In this document: piece after piece, positions 1 through 9,030 of the stretch
Numbering within the stretch: the stretch's first letter is position 1
How the letters are laid out: each line of letters opens with the position of its first letter
Origin: Oscillospiraceae bacterium
Lineage (GTDB): Bacteria > Bacillota > Clostridia > Oscillospirales > SIG627
Assembly (NCBI GenBank): GCA_015063605.1
Contig: SVTV01000010.1
Coordinates: 16,191 to 80,190, forward strand
Length of the DNA: 64,000 nucleotides
Direction: 5' to 3'
Notes under the pieces: model-generated
What the model saw: only the letters and a program-made list of their open reading frames with translations
What the model was told of the DNA's origin: nothing
Databases searched by the model: none
Position numbers and translations under genes: made by a program

Positions 1-4
1 TGTT

Positions 5-1024
5 TTACTTATTCAGAAAAGAAAAGATATCAATCAGTTCTTCATTATCGACATATTTATCGGGATAAAAATATTCCACTGTATAGAAACCGCTGTCGGT
101 TGCTACTGCTGCCTTGACAAGCATGGGATATTTAACATCCAGACCATCTTCTTCTATAACAAGTTTATGAAAAGTATTTGCAGATGCTTGCGCATATTCT
201 TCATAAACCGTATATTTAAAACCGTTTTCGGTAAACTCTCTTGTTTTCTCGGGCTCAAATGCTTTCATAAACGATCTGTATGACGCTTCCGTTTCTCTCG
301 TAAAAAGCACCGTACCCGATCTGATATCATCTTCCTCGCTGTAAAATTTTCGGTTTCTATCCATAATATACCGTATGGTATAACCGCCGTTTGTATTTAT
401 ATCGAGATTGGACATATCATATTTGTTTTCCAAATTTATCGGAGAAATTATGCTTACAGGGTCAGCCAACATATAGCCAAACTCTGTTTTTTTAAACATA
501 TTTTCCAAAGTTATGATATCCGCAAGAGAAAAATTTTTATATAGAACCGCTTTTACATATTCATCCAACGAATCAAACCTTATATAAAAATCGTAATGAG
601 TGGTATTGTTCGGCAGTTCCGGTTCGGGAAAAGGCAGATATATTACGGGAAGCTCGTATTTTTCGGGATTTATAATGTCTCCGTTCAAAATACCTTTTAA
701 TCGTTCCGTCTTTTCTTTCTCCGATTTAAGACTCTCTTCCAAATTTCCGACAATTTCTTTTTCGCCGCTCAGGTTGGATTCGTATTTTGCGGCTCTCTCT
801 TTTTGCTCAATAATATCATTCTTCAATTTATTTTTCAAATTATTTTCCCGGTGCAGATCTTTATTCAGCTCGGATATTTCTTCTTCCAAACGCTTTATCT
901 CTTCGTTTTTTTGCTCCAATTCAACCTGTACACGTGAAAGCTCTTCTTTGGTGTTACTCTCACAGGAACAGGCAAAAACACATATAAAAACTACAAGCAA
1001 CCATAAAAACAATACATTTTTCAT
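5..1024 (-). CDS. Coiled-coil lipoprotein of unknown function
   Basis: A 339-residue protein with a lipoprotein-type signal peptide: a short basic start, a hydrophobic stretch to about residue 18, then VFAC/SC with Cys19 or Cys21 as the lipidation candidate. Residues about 25-110 are rich in Glu, Lys and Leu in heptad-like order and should form a long coiled coil. The remaining 220 residues look globular and match no family I recognise. The start has an AAGGAGAG-type ribosome site and lies behind its own promoter at 1060-1088. It is probably attached to the outer face of the membrane, held away by the coiled coil. It is not in an operon with the ffh cluster, because a terminator separates them. 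Confidence 0.8.
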   Translation of the reverse strand: MKNVLFLWLLVVFICVFACSCESNTKEELSRVQVELEQKNEEIKRLEEEISELNKDLHRENNLKNKLKNDIIEQKERAAKYESNLSGEKEIVGNLEESLKSEKEKTERLKGILNGDIINPEKYELPVIYLPFPEPELPNNTTHYDFYIRFDSLDEYVKAVLYKNFSLADIITLENMFKKTEFGYMLADPVSIISPINLENKYDMSNLDINTNGGYTIRYIMDRNRKFYSEEDDIRSGTVLFTRETEASYRSFMKAFEPEKTREFTENGFKYTVYEEYAQASANTFHKLVIEEDGLDVKYPMLVKAAVATDSGFYTVEYFYPDKYVDNEELIDIFSFLNK

Positions 1025-1059
1025 TTCAAATCTCTCCTTTCAATATATTTTGCACCTCC

Positions 1060-1088
1060 ATGATACCATATATTTATTGTATTGTCAA
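1060..1088 (-). promoter_or_regulatory. Sigma-A promoter of the coiled-coil lipoprotein gene
   Basis: On the minus strand a TTGACA box (1083-1088) and a TATCAT box (1060-1065) are separated by exactly 17 bases, 36 bases upstream of the start codon. The spacing and boxes fit a housekeeping promoter. Confidence 0.75.
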
Positions 1089-1121
1089 TAGTATCTTCAA
1101 ATATCGGTATCAACTGACAAA

Positions 1122-1166
1122 TAAAAAAACAAGCTTGCCGCTGTATTATACAGAAGCAAGCTTTTT
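1122..1166 (-). terminator. Terminator of the ylxM-ffh-rpsP-khpA operon
   Basis: Just after the khpA stop, an eight-base stem (1131-1138 with 1156-1163) encloses a second small stem (1141-1145 with 1149-1153). Read on the minus strand it is followed by a run of Ts, as expected for an intrinsic terminator. Confidence 0.8.
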
Positions 1167-1182
1167 GTGCCTTTATAACCTG

Positions 1183-1422
1183 TTATTCGATATCAACGAA
1201 TATCTTTTTGCCTTCCTTGTTGGATGCAGCCTTCATAAGAGTGCGGATAGACTTAGCTATTTTTCCCTGCTTTCCAATTACCTTACCCATATCATCGGGA
1301 TCGACACGAAGGATCAAGCGGGTGCAATCCTCTTCTTCCTGCTCCGTAACGGATATAGCCTCGGGCTTATCCACAAGAGCTTTGACAATATCCTCAAGGA
1401 TCTTTTTCAAAGAAATTTCCAT
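1183..1422 (-). CDS. khpA: KhpA-type KH-domain RNA-binding protein
   Basis: A 79-residue single KH-domain protein with the RNA-contacting loop GKVIGKQGKIAKSIR in its second half, which matches the small YlqC/KhpA family in length and sequence. KhpA with KhpB binds RNA and affects cell length and division in Gram-positive bacteria. It is the last gene of the operon, 15 bases after rpsP, a position conserved in Firmicutes, where it sits between rpsP and rimM. Here rimM and trmD do not follow; the operon ends in a terminator instead. Confidence 0.93.
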   Translation of the reverse strand: MEISLKKILEDIVKALVDKPEAISVTEQEEEDCTRLILRVDPDDMGKVIGKQGKIAKSIRTLMKAASNKEGKKIFVDIE

Positions 1423-1437
1423 GCTAAAAACTTCGCC

Positions 1438-1683
1438 TTAGTCGATAACGCCGCTCTTCTTGAGTATGCTCTTAACAGTTTCTGTGGGCTGTGCGCCTTT
1501 AACGATCCAGCTCTTTGCGCTTTCAACGTCAACCTTGATCTCAGCGGGGCTCTTCATAGGATCATAGTAACCTATTTCATCGATGAATCTTCCGTCACGG
1601 GGATATCTGGAATCTGCTACAACTATACGGTAGAAGGGGGCTTTCTTTGCGCCGAGTCTTCTCAATCTGATTTTTACTGCCAT
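1438..1683 (-). CDS. rpsP: 30S ribosomal protein S16
   Basis: The 81-residue product starts [20 protein letters not shown] and continues with [20 protein letters not shown], the signature of ribosomal protein S16, at the usual length. S16 is an early assembly protein of the 30S subunit. It lies 75 bases downstream of ffh and directly upstream of khpA, the standard Firmicutes order. A GGAGG-type ribosome site precedes the ATG. Confidence 0.98.
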   Translation of the reverse strand: MAVKIRLRRLGAKKAPFYRIVVADSRYPRDGRFIDEIGYYDPMKSPAEIKVDVESAKSWIVKGAQPTETVKSILKKSGVID

Positions 1684-1758
1684 TTCAAATGACCTCCAAA
1701 AAAATTTTATGATATTTAATATATTTAATATATTCTTAATTAAACAAGCGTTATACGC

Positions 1759-3099
1759 TTACATTCCGAAAGGAAAACCTTTCTTTCCGAACTTTCCGCC
1801 TCGCTTCTGAGCCTTTGTCATAGTTTTCATAAGCTGGTTGGTCTGTTCAAACTGCTTAAGCAGTCTGTTGATCTGCTCTACAGTAGTACCGCTTCCCGCG
1901 GCTATTCTCTTTTTCCTCGATGAATTCAGAATATCGGGCTTTTCTCTTTCCTTCGGTGTCATGGAAAGAATAATTGCTTCCATTCTGTCTATCTGCTTTT
2001 CATCTATCTTAGCATCCTTAAGATCGGAGGGCTTAACACCGGGGATCATTCCCATAAGCTGTTCCATAGAACCCATTGAACGTATCTGTCTGAACTGTTC
2101 AAGGAAGTCCTGCAGGGTGAAGCTTGATTCGCGAAGCTTCTTTTCAAGCTCAGCCGCCTTCTTTTCGTCGAAGGTCTCCTGCGCCTTTTCAATAAGGCTG
2201 AGAACGTCGCCCATTCCCAATATACGGGATGCCATTCTGTCGGGATAGAAGGGCTCGAGAGCATCGAGCTTTTCGCCCATACCCACGAACTTGATGGGCT
2301 TACCTGTAACGTGTCTTACGGAAAGCGCCGCACCGCCTCGTGTATCGCCGTCAAGCTTTGTGAGGATAACGCCCGTTATGTCGAGAAGCTCATTGAAGCT
2401 TTCTGCAACATTTACCGCATCCTGACCCGTCATGGAGTCTACCACGAGAAGTATCTCAGTGGGATCCACACGATTCTTTATGCTCTTAAGCTCACCCATA
2501 AGAGTTTCGTCAATGTGAAGACGTCCCGCAGTATCTATGATAACAAGATCGTTGCCGTTTTTATTGGCAAATTTAATAGCTTCATCGGCTATCTTCACGG
2601 GATCCTTGGAATCGGGGATAGAAAACACGGGAACATCTATAGATTCTCCCACCACCTCAAGCTGCTTTACAGCCGCAGGTCTGTATACGTCGCAGGCTAC
2701 AAGCAAAGGACGCTTATTCTGTTTTTTGAAGAGCTTCGCAAGCTTTCCGGAATGAGTCGTCTTACCGGAGCCTTGAAGTCCTACCATCATTACTATTGTA
2801 GGAGGCTTTGAGGATATATTCAGCTTTTCGTTTTTGCTGCCCATTATCTCAACAAGCTCTTCGTTTACTATTTTTACTATCTGCTGAGCGGGAACGAGGC
2901 TCTCAAGCACATCGCTTCCGACAGCTCTTGCGGATACCTTTGAAACGAACTCTTTAACTACCTTGAAGTTTACATCGGCTTCAAGAAGTGCAAGCTTCAC
3001 TTCACGCATTCCGACCTTTACATCGGCTTCGGTAAGCTTACCCTTGCTTCTGAAGGTCTTGAACGCACCGGACAGCTTATCAACAAGATTTTCAAACAT
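1759..3099 (-). CDS. ffh: Signal recognition particle protein Ffh (SRP54)
   Basis: A 446-residue GTPase that binds signal sequences on the ribosome together with 4.5S RNA and hands the complex to FtsY at the membrane. An N-terminal helical bundle (about 1-95) precedes the G domain with GLQGSGKTT (about 107-115), DTAGR and TKLDG. A methionine-rich M domain follows from about residue 300, containing [13 protein letters not shown]. The C-terminus is basic and glycine-rich ([15 protein letters not shown]). Length and motif order are normal for the family. It lies downstream of ylxM, its usual partner gene. Confidence 0.98.
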   Translation of the reverse strand: MFENLVDKLSGAFKTFRSKGKLTEADVKVGMREVKLALLEADVNFKVVKEFVSKVSARAVGSDVLESLVPAQQIVKIVNEELVEIMGSKNEKLNISSKPPTIVMMVGLQGSGKTTHSGKLAKLFKKQNKRPLLVACDVYRPAAVKQLEVVGESIDVPVFSIPDSKDPVKIADEAIKFANKNGNDLVIIDTAGRLHIDETLMGELKSIKNRVDPTEILLVVDSMTGQDAVNVAESFNELLDITGVILTKLDGDTRGGAALSVRHVTGKPIKFVGMGEKLDALEPFYPDRMASRILGMGDVLSLIEKAQETFDEKKAAELEKKLRESSFTLQDFLEQFRQIRSMGSMEQLMGMIPGVKPSDLKDAKIDEKQIDRMEAIILSMTPKEREKPDILNSSRKKRIAAGSGTTVEQINRLLKQFEQTNQLMKTMTKAQKRGGKFGKKGFPFGM

Positions 3100-3144
3100 A
3101 GCCCGTATACCTTTCTGAAGATTTTTCGGACAGATAAAGTATAT

Positions 3145-3558
3145 CTACTCGGCTCTGTCCCCGCGCGTTCTGTCATCCGATAACGCTCTGATGCTTTCTA
3201 TCAGATCCGAAAGAACGCTTATATGAGAAGATATATCGCAATTTCCCTCTTTTGCCGAAGAGTCTGCTGTATTCTTCATTCTTTTTAATTCATCGGCGCA
3301 CATATCGAGAGCCTCCGACATCTTTTCTGATCTTTCGGAAAGATGAAGGACATCTTCAAATCTGCAAAGCTCATCAGATGTGTGATTTATCAGATCTCTG
3401 ACCGCCTGCCGCGTTGTTTTTGTATGGTACGCCACCTCGGAAAGAGAGTAATCATCCCAATAATAGAGTTCAAACGCACGTCTTTTCTTTTCCGAAAGAA
3501 GCGGAGCATATTTATCGTACAAAGCACATAATGCCATGTTCTTTTCTATATCAGCCAT
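3145..3558 (-). CDS. ylxM: YlxM-like helix-turn-helix protein
   Basis: A protein of about 137 residues with a sigma-70 region-4-like helix-turn-helix (SLSEVAYHTKTTRQAVRDLI) in its N-terminal half, as in YlxM, which is encoded beside ffh in Firmicutes and modulates SRP activity. The reading frame is open upstream to 3645, but a promoter -10 box lies at 3647-3652, so transcription starts inside that extension. I therefore place the start at the ATG at 3558 (MADIEKN), with 3570 as an alternative. A GAAAGG lies 13 bases before 3558. The C-terminal third is more divergent than in typical YlxM and ends acidic. Confidence 0.8.
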   Translation of the reverse strand: MADIEKNMALCALYDKYAPLLSEKKRRAFELYYWDDYSLSEVAYHTKTTRQAVRDLINHTSDELCRFEDVLHLSERSEKMSEALDMCADELKRMKNTADSSAKEGNCDISSHISVLSDLIESIRALSDDRTRGDRAE

Positions 3559-3646
3559 ATCTATGACCATGCCTTTCGTACAGAATCTCCGTTTCCGTAC
3601 CGCTTTCAAAACACACGGTGTAAAGTTTTTTTCTTTACAGTCCATG

Positions 3647-3675
3647 ATTATACACTAAAATGATTGTTATGTCAA
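3647..3675 (-). promoter_or_regulatory. Near-perfect sigma-A promoter for ylxM-ffh-rpsP-khpA
   Basis: Minus-strand TTGACA (3670-3675) and TATAAT (3647-3652) are both exact consensus boxes with exactly 17 bases between them, and no other obvious promoter lies upstream. The implied start of transcription is near 3640, which gives a leader of about 80 bases before the ylxM ATG at 3558. Confidence 0.88.
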
Positions 3676-3772
3676 GTGTTTTTTAAAAAATAAATTTTTT
3701 TTACGTAAAAAATCAGGAATTTATTTAAGGAACTGAGAATAGAATTAAAAAAACGCAAAGGACAGAAAAGAA

Positions 3773-4690
3773 ATGACGGAACGTGCATTATCATATATTC
3801 CCTTACATCTGAGGGAAGCAATACGAAAATATCCGAAAAAGGATGACATATGTGAAATACGCCTTCGTGCCGGACTCCCCATGTCTCTCACAATGAGCTT
3901 CGGGAATATCTTCATAGATAAAAACGGGAGAGCATGTCCCATGGAGGAAGGCTTACGCACAACAAAAAGCGATGTGGAATCATGCGTGAATATGCTTTGC
4001 GAGGGAAGTGCTTACCGCCATATAAAAAGCATGAAGCAGGGCTTTATTATGACCGATGACGGATTGCGTGCGGGAATTTCCGCTTCATTTCTTCCGACGG
4101 AAAATGAAAATATACCTCCTTCATCTATCGGAAGCGTCAATATACGCATCCCGCGGCTTATTCCCGATGCCGCCGGCGGTTTGATGAGATTTTTCTCATT
4201 TCATGCAATAGGCTCATCCTTGATCTTTTCTCCCCCGGGACACGGTAAAACAACTCTTATACGGGATCTTGCCATACGGCTTTCTAAGGGTGAACTCCGA
4301 CGTGCCGTGAGAGTCTGCGTAATAGACTCCCGAGGTGAGATATTTCCTCCGAAAAGCCGTTTTTCGGATAACGGCGGTCTTCTTGACATAATAAGCGGAT
4401 GCAGTAAAGCCGAGGGAATAGAAAAGGCAGTGAGAGTACTGTCACCTGAGGTTTTAATCTGCGATGAAATAGGAAGCGAGGATGACAGCTCGGCTCTTTT
4501 ATCTGCTCATTCGGGCGGGGTAATCCTTATTGCCAGCTGCCACGGCGACAGTATATCCTCCGTCAAACGTAAGCCTCATATTAATAAGCTTATTACGGAA
4601 GGACTTTTCACTTATTCAGTCTCCCTTACCGCATCAAATTCCTTTCCCTTCAAAACAAATGTAAACGTAAAAAGCATAGATCGGATATGA
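3773..4690 (+). CDS. spoIIIAA: Stage III sporulation protein AA, ATPase
   Basis: A 305-residue secretion-type ATPase of the SpoIIIA-SpoIIQ channel that connects mother cell and forespore during engulfment. The P-loop SPPGHGKTT lies at about 153-161 and a Walker B-like VLICDEIGSEDD about 85 residues later. The family resembles type II/IV secretion ATPases. It is the first gene of a complete eight-gene operon and overlaps spoIIIAB by four bases (ATGA). An AAAGGA site precedes the ATG. I looked for a sigma-E promoter upstream and could not find a convincing one by eye. Confidence 0.96.
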   Translation: MTERALSYIPLHLREAIRKYPKKDDICEIRLRAGLPMSLTMSFGNIFIDKNGRACPMEEGLRTTKSDVESCVNMLCEGSAYRHIKSMKQGFIMTDDGLRAGISASFLPTENENIPPSSIGSVNIRIPRLIPDAAGGLMRFFSFHAIGSSLIFSPPGHGKTTLIRDLAIRLSKGELRRAVRVCVIDSRGEIFPPKSRFSDNGGLLDIISGCSKAEGIEKAVRVLSPEVLICDEIGSEDDSSALLSAHSGGVILIASCHGDSISSVKRKPHINKLITEGLFTYSVSLTASNSFPFKTNVNVKSIDRI

Positions 4691-5196
4691 ATGCATATTT
4701 ATATATATCGGGTTTGGCATTGATCTTTTTCTCTCCTTTTTCGGCTTCCCTTTATCTTTCACGCTCTGTCTTGTCGGGAGTATGTGAGCTGGAAGGATAC
4801 ATAAAGCTTATAAAGGCAACGGAAAACGAAATCACCTCATACATGACAAAGCAAGGGGATATTTTCGCTTCATTCAAGGATGAATATCTTGAAAAATGCG
4901 GTTTTCTTCCGCTTCTCAGATCTTCGCCCATAGATGAGTGTTCTGCCCTTGAGCACGCCCTTGAAGAATTCGATAAGAATACACTTATCCCCAAGGATTG
5001 CTTTGACGCTTTGGTTCGTTTTGCCGAGGTTCTCGGAAAAACATCGGTACAAAAGCAAAAAGAAGCCTGTTCCCAATGTCTTTATGTACTTGAAAAGATT
5101 CATTCCGAAATAAAACCCGATGCTTTGAAAAAAGCAAAGGTATATAAAACCATAGGTCTTGCCGCAGGTGCGGCGGCAGTGATACTTTTTATATGA
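4687..5196 (+). CDS. spoIIIAB: Stage III sporulation protein AB
   Basis: A 169-residue membrane protein with an N-terminal hydrophobic segment and a C-terminal one (IGLAAGAAAVILFI) flanking a helical, charged middle. This layout resembles GspF-type secretion platform proteins and is typical of SpoIIIAB. It sits second in the operon, overlapping spoIIIAA by ATGA, and is inferred to assemble in the mother-cell membrane as part of the channel. Confidence 0.93.
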   Translation: MNAYLYISGLALIFFSPFSASLYLSRSVLSGVCELEGYIKLIKATENEITSYMTKQGDIFASFKDEYLEKCGFLPLLRSSPIDECSALEHALEEFDKNTLIPKDCFDALVRFAEVLGKTSVQKQKEACSQCLYVLEKIHSEIKPDALKKAKVYKTIGLAAGAAAVILFI

Positions 5197-5243
5197 ATAA
5201 CTTAAACCACCAACATAGATTAAATTAAAACGGAGGCATTTAT

Positions 5244-5438
5244 TTGGGTACGGAGCTGATATTGAAAATAGCGGGGCTGGGGTTGATCGTATCCGCCTCT
5301 TGCACCATACTTCAAAAAAGCGGAAGGGACGAACAAGCTACTCTTGTATCGATAGCAGGAGTCGTCATCGTGCTTTTGCTTATTGTAAGCGAAATGGACA
5401 CTCTTTTTACCTCTGTGAGAAGTATATTCGGTCTTTAA
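5244..5438 (+). CDS. spoIIIAC: Stage III sporulation protein AC
   Basis: A 64-residue protein of two transmembrane helices, the usual size for SpoIIIAC. The start is TTG at 5244, eight bases after a strong GGAGG (5232-5236), and no ATG in frame competes. It contains the family-like stretch LKIAGLGLIVSASCTILQKS. It is separated from spoIIIAD by three bases and should form part of the membrane platform of the feeding-tube channel. Confidence 0.93.
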   Translation: MGTELILKIAGLGLIVSASCTILQKSGRDEQATLVSIAGVVIVLLLIVSEMDTLFTSVRSIFGL

Positions 5439-5441
5439 AAT

Positions 5442-5825
5442 ATGGATATCATAAAATATTGTCTTATCGCTTTGGGAGCTTTAAGCGTGATCTTACTTTT
5501 AAAGGAGATCAAAAAGGAATATGCGTTATATGCGATGATCGCTGCGGGATTATTATTCATAGGAATATGTGCAAAGGATATTGCGCCGATATTCGCATAC
5601 ATGGAAGAATTGACAGAACGCACCAAAGGATACGGAAAAACAGATGTGATCCTGAAAGGTGCCGCATCAGCCGTTATAACCGCATTCACATGTGAGATAT
5701 GCAAGGATGCGGGTGAATCGGGCCTTGCATCAAAGGTGAATCTATGCGGAAAAGCTGCTGTCCTTGCTATGTCTCTGCCTCTGTTGAAGGAGCTTACAGC
5801 TATAGCCCTGGGCATTCTGAACTGA
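5442..5825 (+). CDS. spoIIIAD: Stage III sporulation protein AD
   Basis: A 127-residue polytopic membrane protein with about four hydrophobic segments, normal for SpoIIIAD. It includes GAASAVITAFTCEICKDAGES, a region typical of the family. The gene follows spoIIIAC after three bases and precedes spoIIIAE, as in other spore formers. With AC it is predicted to form a membrane component of the mother cell to forespore channel. Confidence 0.94.
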   Translation: MDIIKYCLIALGALSVILLLKEIKKEYALYAMIAAGLLFIGICAKDIAPIFAYMEELTERTKGYGKTDVILKGAASAVITAFTCEICKDAGESGLASKVNLCGKAAVLAMSLPLLKELTAIALGILN

Positions 5826-5855
5826 TAGAAAAGCAAAAAGCAAAAGCATAATAAA

Positions 5856-6998
5856 ATGAAAGAGCGAAAAAAATACGAATTAAAAAAAATCAAACGTTGT
5901 TTAGCGGTACTTGTTATCGTTTTGTCTCTTTTCTCTGTCACAGCACAAGGCGGAGATGAGGACATACAAAGCAAAATAGAAAGGCTTACGGGAGCCGGCA
6001 GACTGCATGAGCTTCTCCCCGAAAGCATTTATGAAAACGAAGAGACATCTTCCTTTGATGTCACCGACATCACTTCCGAAGATGGGGCAAAGAATATATT
6101 TTCTCTTATCCTCTCTGTTATTTCAAAGGAGATAAAGAATAACGGAAAGCTTCTTGCGGGGCTGTGTGCCGTACTCATTTTTTCCGCTGTTATTTCTGCT
6201 GCGGGAATACTTTCCGGAGGTGATTCCGAAATATTCCGTATGATATGCACCATGGTATTATGTATCTCATGCTGTGATATCATCCTTGAGCTTATCTCGG
6301 CAACGGAAAAGTATCTGTCAGATCTCAATATGCTGATTACGGGAATGCTTCCCGTAATGACCTCGGTATACACATTGAACGGGCAGGTGACCTCGGGAGG
6401 AATACAAAGCGCATGCATAATCTTGGGTCTCGATATACTTCAAGGCATCTTTGCTTATCTTCTTATGCCGGGGGTACGGATATGCTTCGCATTGCTTATT
6501 GCGGGAGTATTTTCTCCGATATCTCTTGACGGAATACACAAGAGCGTTAAAAACACCATTACCGGAATCACTTTGATATCCATGACAATAATGTCTGCAG
6601 TACTTTATTTTCAGACTGTCGTTTCAGCTTCTGCAGATACCGTGCTTATAAGAACGGCAAGGTACGCCGCGGGAACATTCATTCCCATAGTCGGTTCCAT
6701 GGTAAGCGAAGCCGTCAAAACGGTAAGTGCGGGGATAGGAGCGGTAAAATCATTGACGGGAGCCTTCGGTGTGGGGGCTGTGATATATATAAGCGCTTTT
6801 CCCGTTCTGGGGATCGTAGTAAAAAAGCTGATATTCTCATTCTCAGCTTCAGCATCCTCCGTATTGAATTGTAAACGGGAGGAAACGGTACTGCGGGAAT
6901 TCTGCTCCGTTGCAGATATGCTTCTCGCATTTTGCGCAGCATCCGCTGTCTTTTTCCTTATCGCATTGACTGTTTTCATGAGGGAATTCTATGCTTGA
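5856..6998 (+). CDS. spoIIIAE: Stage III sporulation protein AE
   Basis: A 380-residue membrane protein with an N-terminal signal-like helix (residues about 12-32), a hydrophilic extracytoplasmic stretch to about residue 85, then a series of six or more transmembrane helices. Size and topology fit SpoIIIAE, the largest membrane subunit of the SpoIIIA complex. Its 3' end overlaps spoIIIAF by eight bases, suggesting translational coupling. Confidence 0.95.
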   Translation: MKERKKYELKKIKRCLAVLVIVLSLFSVTAQGGDEDIQSKIERLTGAGRLHELLPESIYENEETSSFDVTDITSEDGAKNIFSLILSVISKEIKNNGKLLAGLCAVLIFSAVISAAGILSGGDSEIFRMICTMVLCISCCDIILELISATEKYLSDLNMLITGMLPVMTSVYTLNGQVTSGGIQSACIILGLDILQGIFAYLLMPGVRICFALLIAGVFSPISLDGIHKSVKNTITGITLISMTIMSAVLYFQTVVSASADTVLIRTARYAAGTFIPIVGSMVSEAVKTVSAGIGAVKSLTGAFGVGAVIYISAFPVLGIVVKKLIFSFSASASSVLNCKREETVLREFCSVADMLLAFCAASAVFFLIALTVFMREFYA

Positions 6999-7491
6999 GT
7001 GGGCTTCATCCATAATAGCTGCATCGGTCATAACAGCAATTGCCGTATACATAATTCCCGATACCGACAACGGAAAACAAATGTCCGCAAGCATCCGTTT
7101 TATCGGAGCGCTTGTTTCCCTTTTTCTGATTATCTCCCCTGTTCCCGAAACACTGAAAAGCATTTCTTCATTTTTCGATGCGGATATATTCGGTGAAACA
7201 GATCTTACAGCGAATGAAAATAAAGATGTAAGTGATCTTATTTTTGACGAAGCGCTGAAAGAGTTTGAGAAACAGACATTCATCCTGACCGAAAAAAAGC
7301 TTGGACGAAACGATTTCACGGTCACAGTCCTTGCCGATAAGACTCTGACGGACATAACCGTTACGGTAATATATCATTCCGAGGATTTCCCCTCCGATAA
7401 GGCTTGCTCTTATATTCAACACCTCTACTCCGATCAGGTAAAGGCAGAAGCCGTGTTCGAAGGAAATAAGACGGAAGAAAAGCAAGAATAA
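6991..7491 (+). CDS. spoIIIAF: Stage III sporulation protein AF
   Basis: A 166-residue protein with two N-terminal transmembrane helices (residues about 5-25 and 34-55) followed by a soluble domain with alternating beta and alpha segments (FTVTVLADKTLTDITVTVIY), the ring-building-type fold of SpoIIIAF. The ATG at 6991 lies inside spoIIIAE. The C-terminal tail is short and lysine/glutamate rich. Confidence 0.93.
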   Translation: MLEWASSIIAASVITAIAVYIIPDTDNGKQMSASIRFIGALVSLFLIISPVPETLKSISSFFDADIFGETDLTANENKDVSDLIFDEALKEFEKQTFILTEKKLGRNDFTVTVLADKTLTDITVTVIYHSEDFPSDKACSYIQHLYSDQVKAEAVFEGNKTEEKQE

Positions 7492-7513
7492 CAATAAAGG
7501 AAGAAAGAAAGCC

Positions 7514-8053
7514 ATGAAAAATGAAGAGATTCCCTCCGTAATAAGAAAAAGGCCTCTGTTTATCATACTGCTGAGTTTACTTTTCTTTATCGGAATAGCC
7601 CTTGTATTCCTTTCCGATAAAGATCAAAGCTCATCACTTACCGATAACACCGCCGCCGCAAATGCGGTATTTACCGAAAACGAAAATGCTTTTTCGAATG
7701 AAGGATATGTAAGTTCTTTGGAAAAAAGATTAAAAGAAATGATAAGCTCCATTGACGGAGTAGAAAACGTCAAGGTCATGATAACCTTGAAAAACACCTC
7801 CGAAACGATCTATGCAGAAAAAACAGAGGAAAGAGATCTGCCCTCGGGAAAGGAACGGTCTTCCTCGATAATATTGCGCAAAGCAAAAAACGGTGACGAA
7901 GTTCCTATCCCGGTTTCGGAAAAGCTCCCTGTCATAGGAGGTGCCGCAGTAACCTGCAGCGGCAATATAAACGGTACCTTGAAGGCGGAAATAATCTCAC
8001 TTATATCATGTGCTCTCGATCTTCCTACAAATAAAATATATGTAGGCGGCTAA
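7514..8053 (+). CDS. spoIIIAG: Stage III sporulation protein AG
   Basis: A 179-residue bitopic protein with one transmembrane helix (residues about 15-35) and an extracytoplasmic ring-building domain beginning near SLEKRLKEMISSIDGVENVKVMI. SpoIIIAG is known to form a large ring in the intermembrane space. It is somewhat short compared with the Bacillus protein but has the same organisation. A GGAAGAAAGAAAGCC leader supplies the ribosome site. Confidence 0.95.
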   Translation: MKNEEIPSVIRKRPLFIILLSLLFFIGIALVFLSDKDQSSSLTDNTAAANAVFTENENAFSNEGYVSSLEKRLKEMISSIDGVENVKVMITLKNTSETIYAEKTEERDLPSGKERSSSIILRKAKNGDEVPIPVSEKLPVIGGAAVTCSGNINGTLKAEIISLISCALDLPTNKIYVGG

Positions 8054-8083
8054 ACTATAAATATAAAGAAAGGCAGACAGCAA

Positions 8084-9019
8084 ATGGAAAAGCTCGAAAA
8101 AATAACAATGAAAACGATGGAATTCGAAGGTCCTTCGGATAAAAGAAGTAAAATTCAATTACAAGGCGTTGACACTCCCCTTCTCACCGAAGGTGGGGAA
8201 AAGAAAGAAGTACCGCAGGAAGAAAAGAAAATGAGATCGGGATTTTTCTCGACTCTCGGCTCAAAAGTAAAAAGCTTTTTCAAATTAAGAACAAGCGGTG
8301 ATGAAAATGAAGATGGAGAAAGTGAAGAAACCTCTTCAAGCCTCGCCTCTTCCGAGGATGAAGGCATGACAAGCGGAAACAAAGCCTCGGAAAGAAAAAT
8401 GCCCGTTTCCTTCCCTTGGAGATCACTGAACGTTAAAAACGCTCTCGTTGTTATGTCATTGGCGCTTATTGCCGTGGCGGGATACATAAACGTTAAGTAT
8501 TATTCCGAAAACGGCGGTTCGATCTCCGGCGGAAATGATATTATTTCGGGAAATATTTCAGACGGTAACGATATCCCCGGAATCGTAAACAACAATGGAA
8601 ATGACACTCAAGTTCTGTCAGATAAAAGCACGGGAGGAGATTCCGAAAACGCTTCAACGGATGCGGGAGACGATTATTTTTCCGTCGCCGTAATTTCCCG
8701 TCAGAGAAGCCGTGATGAATCAATAGAGCTTCTTATGACTATGCTTGAAAAGGACGGTGCAACGGAAGCACAGAAGGAAGAGATCACCTCCGAGATGTCA
8801 AGAATAGCAGATGAGATCGCAAATGAGGTCAATATTGAAAATCTTATCAAAGCAAAAGGGATGGAGGAATGTGTTGCCGTCATAAGCCAAGGCAATGCCA
8901 ATATCATTGTCCGCTCCGACGGGCTAACTCCTTCACAGGTAGCACAGATAAAGGAAATAGTATATCTCAATGCGGATATACATCCTAAGAATATCAAAAT
9001 AATAGAAAAAGGTAATTAA
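8084..9019 (+). CDS. spoIIIAH: Stage III sporulation protein AH with a long acidic N-terminal extension
   Basis: A 311-residue protein whose last 110 residues form the YscJ/FliF-like ring domain of SpoIIIAH (VNIENLIKAKGMEECVAVIS), which pairs with SpoIIQ from the forespore. The single transmembrane helix lies at about 119-136. Ahead of it are about 115 mostly polar, Glu/Ser-rich residues, which would be cytosolic. The Bacillus protein has only a few residues there. A Gly/Asn/Asp-rich linker (about 140-185) follows the helix. It closes the operon, and no classic T-tract terminator follows; the hairpin at 9031-9057 may serve. Confidence 0.93.
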   Translation: MEKLEKITMKTMEFEGPSDKRSKIQLQGVDTPLLTEGGEKKEVPQEEKKMRSGFFSTLGSKVKSFFKLRTSGDENEDGESEETSSSLASSEDEGMTSGNKASERKMPVSFPWRSLNVKNALVVMSLALIAVAGYINVKYYSENGGSISGGNDIISGNISDGNDIPGIVNNNGNDTQVLSDKSTGGDSENASTDAGDDYFSVAVISRQRSRDESIELLMTMLEKDGATEAQKEEITSEMSRIADEIANEVNIENLIKAKGMEECVAVISQGNANIIVRSDGLTPSQVAQIKEIVYLNADIHPKNIKIIEKGN

Positions 9020-9030
9020 GGATTAAAACC

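Noticed and set aside
3690..3772. Sigma-E promoter before spoIIIAA
   Set aside because: No convincing pair of sigma-E boxes was visible by eye; expected from biology but not supported here.
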